Shown: one piece after another, positions 60,323 through 64,000 of the stretch
Position numbering within the stretch: position 1 is the stretch's first letter
Layout of the letters: the number at the start of each line of letters is the position of its first letter
From: Metarhizobium sp964253915
GTDB taxonomy: Bacteria; Pseudomonadota; Alphaproteobacteria; Rhizobiales; Rhizobiaceae
NCBI RefSeq assembly: GCF_964253915.1
Contig: NZ_CAXUSG020000004.1
Span: 248,001-312,000 of the forward strand
Length of the DNA stretch: 64,000 nt
Reading direction: 5' to 3'
Notes under the pieces: model-generated
Seen by the model: the letters and a program-made list of their open reading frames with translations, nothing else
Databases searched by the model: none
Told to the model about the DNA's origin: nothing
Position numbers and translations under genes: made by a program

Positions 60323-60477
60323 GGCCCCTCATCCGCCCGCGTCCTGCGGACCCTTCTCCCCGCAGGCGGGGAGAAGGGGATATGCCGCACCGTTTTGCCA
60401 AACTCGACCCAAACTCGACGTTGAGCGGGGCAAGTCCCCTCTCCCCGTAATACGGGGAGAGGGTTAGGGTGAGGGGC
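60323..60477. repeat. RIME-like intergenic palindromic repeat
   Basis: The left end GCCCCTCATCC and right end GGGTGAGGGGC are inverted copies, with hairpins of the type CTTCTCCCC/GGGGAGAAG (60351-60379) and CCTCTCCCC/GGGGAGAGG (60436-60463) inside. The same wording recurs in rhizobial RIME-type mosaic repeats. It sits inside an operon, between the binding protein and permease genes. Confidence 0.8.
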
Positions 60478-60517
60478 AGACACCAGACGCAATTCAAAAC
60501 CAATTCCAGGGCCACCC

Positions 60518-61381
60518 ATGACCACCCTCACGCTCGAAAATGCCGATCGCCGCAAGGCCTGGGGGTTCGTCGCGCCGGCGCTTGTCTGGACCGTCGCCTT
60601 TTTTGTCGTGCCGTTCCTGTTCATGGCGGCGATGAGCCTGTGGTCGCGGCAGGGCCGGGAGATTGTTCGCGCCTGGAATCTCGACAACTACCTGCGCTTC
60701 TTCAGCGAAAACGCCCTGCTCAAGGGCCTGACCAATTCGCTCGAAATCACCCTGATCGTCACCGTCCTGTCGGTGCTGCTCGCCTATCCACTCGCCTGGA
60801 TCATTGCCGAACGGGTGCCGAAGCGGTTCCAGCGCACCGCGCTGATCCTCGCCATCCTGCCGTTCTGGACGTCTTATGTCGTGCGGTCCTACTCCTGGCT
60901 GCTGGTGCTCACCAAGAACGGCGTCATCAACCAGGCGCTGCTGGGCATCGGCATCATTTCCGAACCGCTGGAAATCGCCAGCACCCGTACCGCCACCGTC
61001 ATCGGTTTCGTGCATTTCTTCGTCATGCTCTTGACGCTGACGATCTACGCCAACCTTGTACAGCTCTCGCCGAATTACCGCCGCGCCGCCGCCGATCTTG
61101 GCGCCAACGGGCTGCAGACCTTCTGGCACGTCATCCTGCCGCTGACGCTGCCCGGCATCATGACCGGCGCCTTCCTCACCTTTGTGCTCTGCATCGGCGA
61201 TTACATCACGCCGCAGATCCTCGGTGGCAACAACGAGCTGGTGCTGCCGCAGATCATCATGCTGCAGATCGGCCGGCGCGCCGACCTGCCGATGGCCTCG
61301 GCGCTGTCCATCGTGCTGATGCTCGCCGTCACGCTGGCCTACGCGCTCTGCGCCCGCTGGCTGAAGATCGATCGGGTGTGA
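60518..61381 (+). CDS. ABC transporter permease (PotB type)
   Basis: A 287-residue membrane protein with six helices. The EAA loop that contacts the ATPase is visible as RRAAADLGANGLQTFWHVILPL. The YxxSLEITLIVT part and the C-terminal IGDYITPQILGG pattern are typical of PotB in polyamine-type importers. ATG 60518 lies just past the repeat element. Confidence 0.92.
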   Translation: MTTLTLENADRRKAWGFVAPALVWTVAFFVVPFLFMAAMSLWSRQGREIVRAWNLDNYLRFFSENALLKGLTNSLEITLIVTVLSVLLAYPLAWIIAERVPKRFQRTALILAILPFWTSYVVRSYSWLLVLTKNGVINQALLGIGIISEPLEIASTRTATVIGFVHFFVMLLTLTIYANLVQLSPNYRRAAADLGANGLQTFWHVILPLTLPGIMTGAFLTFVLCIGDYITPQILGGNNELVLPQIIMLQIGRRADLPMASALSIVLMLAVTLAYALCARWLKIDRV

Positions 61382-61383
61382 CC

Positions 61384-62175
61384 ATGCTGCGCCATCGCCT
61401 CTCCACCCTTCTCGCCGTCGTCTACGCCGCAGCCCTGTTCGGCTTCATCTTCCTGCCGGTCGCGGTGCTGGTGCTGTTCTCCTTCCAGGACGGCCGCCTG
61501 CCGGTGCCGCCGTTCAACGGCTTTTCGCTGCAATGGTACGAGGCGATCTTCGCCGACCGCAAGCTGATGGCCGCACTCCTCAACTCGCTGATCGTCGCCA
61601 CCACCTCGTCGGCCGTCGCCTGCCTGCTCGGCTTCATGGCGGCCTACGGCTTTGCCCGCTACAAGCTGCCGGGCTCGGCGCTGCAGCGTGGCCTCTTGAT
61701 CGCGCCGATGACGGTGAGTTACCTGATCATCGCGCTCGGCCTGCTCACCGTGCTCAACACGCTCGGCATCGGCCTGTCGCTCTGGACGGTCGGCATCGGC
61801 CACGTCGTCATCAACCTGCCGCTCTGCTTCGCCATCATCTATTCTTCGATGGGCGATCACCATGTGAACATCGAGCGCGCCGCCCGCGATCTCGGCGCCA
61901 GCGACTGGAAGGTGATGCTTCTCGTCACCGCGCCGATGCTGATGCCGTCGATCCTCGCCAGCTTCTTCCTGTCCGTCACCTTCAGCTGGGACGAATTCAT
62001 CATCGCCTTCCTGCTCTCGCGTTTCGACGTGACGCTGCCGGTAGAGATCTGGAGCCTGTTGCGCTCCGGCCTCAACCCGAAGACCAATGCCATAGGCTCC
62101 GTCGTCTTCCTGGCGTCGATCGCGCTGCTCGTCATCCTCGAACTTGCCCTCTTCCGGAAAAAGAACACGCCATGA
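61384..62175 (+). CDS. ABC transporter permease (PotC type)
   Basis: A 263-residue membrane protein with six helices, and EAA loop ERAARDLGASDWKVMLLVTAPML. FNGFSLQWYEAIFADRKLM and SFSWDEFI-like FSWDEFIIAFLLS are PotC-type features. It follows the PotB gene after 2 nt and overlaps the ATPase gene (ATGA). It forms the transmembrane pore with PotB. Confidence 0.92.
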   Translation: MLRHRLSTLLAVVYAAALFGFIFLPVAVLVLFSFQDGRLPVPPFNGFSLQWYEAIFADRKLMAALLNSLIVATTSSAVACLLGFMAAYGFARYKLPGSALQRGLLIAPMTVSYLIIALGLLTVLNTLGIGLSLWTVGIGHVVINLPLCFAIIYSSMGDHHVNIERAARDLGASDWKVMLLVTAPMLMPSILASFFLSVTFSWDEFIIAFLLSRFDVTLPVEIWSLLRSGLNPKTNAIGSVVFLASIALLVILELALFRKKNTP

Positions 62176-63275
62176 CCGCCGCCGTCTCGATCCGCACCGT
62201 CTCGCGCCTTTTCCACCAGTTCACCGCGCTGAACGAGGTCTCGCTTGAAATCGCTGCCGGCGAGTTCATCGTGCTGCTCGGGCCGTCCGGCTGCGGCAAG
62301 ACCACGCTGCTCTCCATCCTCGGCGGCTTCCTGATGCCGTCGAGCGGCCAGGTGCTGATTGCCGACAAGGACATGACCTTCGTTCCGCCGGCCCGGCGCC
62401 CGACCACCACCATGTTCCAGGACTACGCGCTCTTCCCGCATATGTGCCTGCGCGACAATGTCGGTTTCGGCCTCAGGATGCGCGGCATGGCCCGCGCCGA
62501 GCGCTACGAGAAGGCGTTCGGTTTCCTTGATCTCGTCGGCCTGAAGGCCTCGTCGGCGAAGAAGCCGCACGAGCTTTCCGGCGGCCAGCGCCAGCGCGTG
62601 GCACTGGCCCGCGCGCTTGCCGTCGATCCCGACGTGCTGCTGCTCGACGAGCCGCTCGGCGCGCTCGACCTGAAGCTGCGCCGCCAGATGCAGGACGAGC
62701 TGAAGGCGATCCAGAAACGGGTCGGCACCACCTTCGTGCACGTCACCCACGACCAGGAGGAGGCGATGGCGATCGCCGACCGCATCGTGGTGATGAATGC
62801 CGGCCGCATCGAGGATGTCGGGGCACCGGCCGAGATCTACATGCGGCCGAAATCGCTGTTTTCCGCCGGTTTCATGGGCGAGGTGAATTTCCTCGACGGC
62901 AAGGTCATCGCCCGTGACGGTGATGAGGTTCTGGTGGAAACGCCGCTCGGCCGGCTGATCCTGCCGGCCACGGCGTTCACGGCGGGTGACGCGAAAACCG
63001 GCCAGAAATTCAGCCTCGTCATCCGCCCGGAACATTTTCGCGGTCCGGCGGAGGCGGCGGGCGGACCGGGCAGCCTGTCGCTCGGAGAGGCGCACATCAC
63101 CTCCAGCGCCTTCTTCGGCACCCACCAGCGTTGCCATGTGGCGCCTGTCTCATCGCCTTCGTCGAGTCTTGTCGTGCATATGCCGCAGACGGCGCACCTT
63201 TCCGACGGAGCCTCGATACCGCTTGCGGTGCAGGCGGCCGACATCGTCGCCTTGCCGGCCGCCACGGGGGCCTGA
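62172..63275 (+). CDS. ABC transporter ATP-binding protein (PotA type)
   Basis: A 367-residue ATPase. Walker A GPSGCGKTTL, Q-loop FQDYALFPHM, signature ELSGGQRQRVALARAL, Walker B LLLDEPLGALDLK and switch HVTHDQEEAM are complete. The C-terminal TOBE-type domain holds FMGEVNFLDG and RPEHFRGP. It energises the PotB/PotC permease. The stop lies 3 nt before the next ATG. Confidence 0.95.
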   Translation: MTAAVSIRTVSRLFHQFTALNEVSLEIAAGEFIVLLGPSGCGKTTLLSILGGFLMPSSGQVLIADKDMTFVPPARRPTTTMFQDYALFPHMCLRDNVGFGLRMRGMARAERYEKAFGFLDLVGLKASSAKKPHELSGGQRQRVALARALAVDPDVLLLDEPLGALDLKLRRQMQDELKAIQKRVGTTFVHVTHDQEEAMAIADRIVVMNAGRIEDVGAPAEIYMRPKSLFSAGFMGEVNFLDGKVIARDGDEVLVETPLGRLILPATAFTAGDAKTGQKFSLVIRPEHFRGPAEAAGGPGSLSLGEAHITSSAFFGTHQRCHVAPVSSPSSSLVVHMPQTAHLSDGASIPLAVQAADIVALPAATGA

Positions 63276-63278
63276 TCC

Positions 63279-64000
63279 ATGCAGCGCATCAGCCCGGATA
63301 AATGGTATGCCGTCGAACGCCGCGAGGACGATGTCACCGCTATTTCCGAACCCTTCATCCAGGAATTCTACCGCTGCAACATCTGGCATGTGCGCGGCCG
63401 CGACAGCGACATGCTGGTCGATAGCGGCATGGGCGTCGTGTCGCTGCGCGAATGGGTGCCGCTGGTCACCGAGAAGCCGTTGATCGCGGTGGCCAGCCAC
63501 ACCCATTTCGATCATATCGGCTGCCACCACGAGTTCGAATGCCGCGCCGTGCATGAGGCCGAGGCCGACCTGCTCGCCAATCCCACCCGCGCCAACACGC
63601 TTGCCGATCCCTACGTCACCGACGACATCTTCGACGCCTTGCCGCCGGAACCCTATTGCTCGAAATGTTACGCCGTGAAGGCGGCACCCGCGACCCGCAT
63701 TCTCAGGGACGGCGATCACATCGATCTCGGCGACCGCCTCTTCGAGGTCATCCATACGCCCGGTCATTCCCCCGGCGGCATCGCGCTTTGGGAGGAAAAG
63801 ACCGGCATCCTGTTTTCCGGCGACATTCTCTATGACGGCCCGCTGATCGAAGACACCTACCATGCCGATGCCGGCGATTACCTGCGGTCGATGCAGCGGC
63901 TGCTCACCTTGCCGGTCCGGCTCGTGCATGGCGGCCATTTCCCGAGCTTTTCCGGTGAGCGCTACCGCGCGCTCATCCGCAACTGGCTCGACGAGAAGGA
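63279..64000 (+). CDS. metallo-beta-lactamase-fold hydrolase, 3' end beyond the window
   Basis: The frame is open to base 64000 (about 240 residues seen). The metal site is HTHFDH (the HxHxDH motif) followed by HTPGHSPGG, GDILYDG and a late GGHFPSF, so both metal sites can form. Glyoxalase-II-like and other hydrolase activities share this pattern. It starts 3 nt after the ABC ATPase stop and is the fifth gene of that operon, suggesting it acts on the imported compound. The end of the gene is not in view. Confidence 0.85.
   Translation, partial: MQRISPDKWYAVERREDDVTAISEPFIQEFYRCNIWHVRGRDSDMLVDSGMGVVSLREWVPLVTEKPLIAVASHTHFDHIGCHHEFECRAVHEAEADLLANPTRANTLADPYVTDDIFDALPPEPYCSKCYAVKAAPATRILRDGDHIDLGDRLFEVIHTPGHSPGGIALWEEKTGILFSGDILYDGPLIEDTYHADAGDYLRSMQRLLTLPVRLVHGGHFPSFSGERYRALIRNWLDEK

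Noticed and set aside
60323..60477. CRISPR-like or insertion-sequence remnant
   Set aside because: There is one pair of inverted hairpins and no spacer series or transposase. The wording fits a RIME-type repeat.

Overview
The window looks like chromosomal DNA from a GC-rich alphaproteobacterium of the Rhizobiaceae (Rhizobium/Agrobacterium group). Grounds: the glgP-glgB-glgC-glgA-pgm-glgX order, a heterotetrameric sarcosine oxidase operon, a haem oxygenase-bacteriophytochrome pair with an HWE kinase, an aa3-oxidase subunit IV, a candidate CtrA box, a Rhizobiales-type Zur-like box and a RIME-like palindromic repeat. No rRNA, tRNA, CRISPR array, insertion sequence or prophage was recognised.

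Layout. 1-9.5 kb: end of an Asn/Gly-rich protein, an MFS transporter, bphO-bphP (red-light sensing), a zinc-chaperone operon (COG0523 GTPase, Imm45-like protein, WD40 protein) behind a Zur-like palindrome, a vapBC-like toxin-antitoxin pair, a creatininase-family amidohydrolase and a MarR regulator. 9.6-14.8 kb: a LacI regulator with a 2-hydroxyacid dehydrogenase, then a guanidine-II (mini-ykkC) riboswitch in front of a PACE exporter-MFS operon, then an AprI/Inh-type protease inhibitor overlapping tail-to-tail with a PuuD-like glutamine amidotransferase. 15-18.5 kb: a TakP-like TRAP transporter whose binding protein and permeases lie in convergent units. 18.7-26.4 kb: GGDEF-EAL protein, FeeM-like N-acyltransferase with a CtrA box, two small membrane proteins, a chemoreceptor, a TPR lipoprotein and rpsU. 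26.7-32.2 kb: soxB-(YebY-like gene)-soxD-soxA-soxG. 32.3-44.3 kb: two tiny membrane genes, a MaoC/NodN-like hydratase and the six-gene glycogen operon. 44.5-52.5 kb: a TadG-like VWA protein and the transglutaminase / ATP-grasp+alpha-E / transglutaminase-DUF2126 cluster. 52.6-56.4 kb: a TetR-controlled HlyD-ABC efflux operon. 56.4-64 kb: manC, a SnoaL-like protein, and a TetR regulator divergent from a PotDBCA-type ABC importer that ends in a metallo-beta-lactamase-fold hydrolase cut by the window edge.

How genes work together. Many operons use ATGA or TGATG overlaps (vapBC, PACE-MFS, soxD-soxA, glgP-glgB, TetR-HlyD-ABC, PotC-PotA), so translational coupling is the rule here. The most notable unit is the guanidine-II riboswitch. 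Two hairpins with ACGA and ACGG loops lie directly before the PACE start codon, and one hairpin arm (CCTCC) is complementary to the Shine-Dalgarno sequence. This points to a guanidine-inducible efflux operon built from a PACE and an MFS transporter. All assignments come from reading the sequence; no database search was run.
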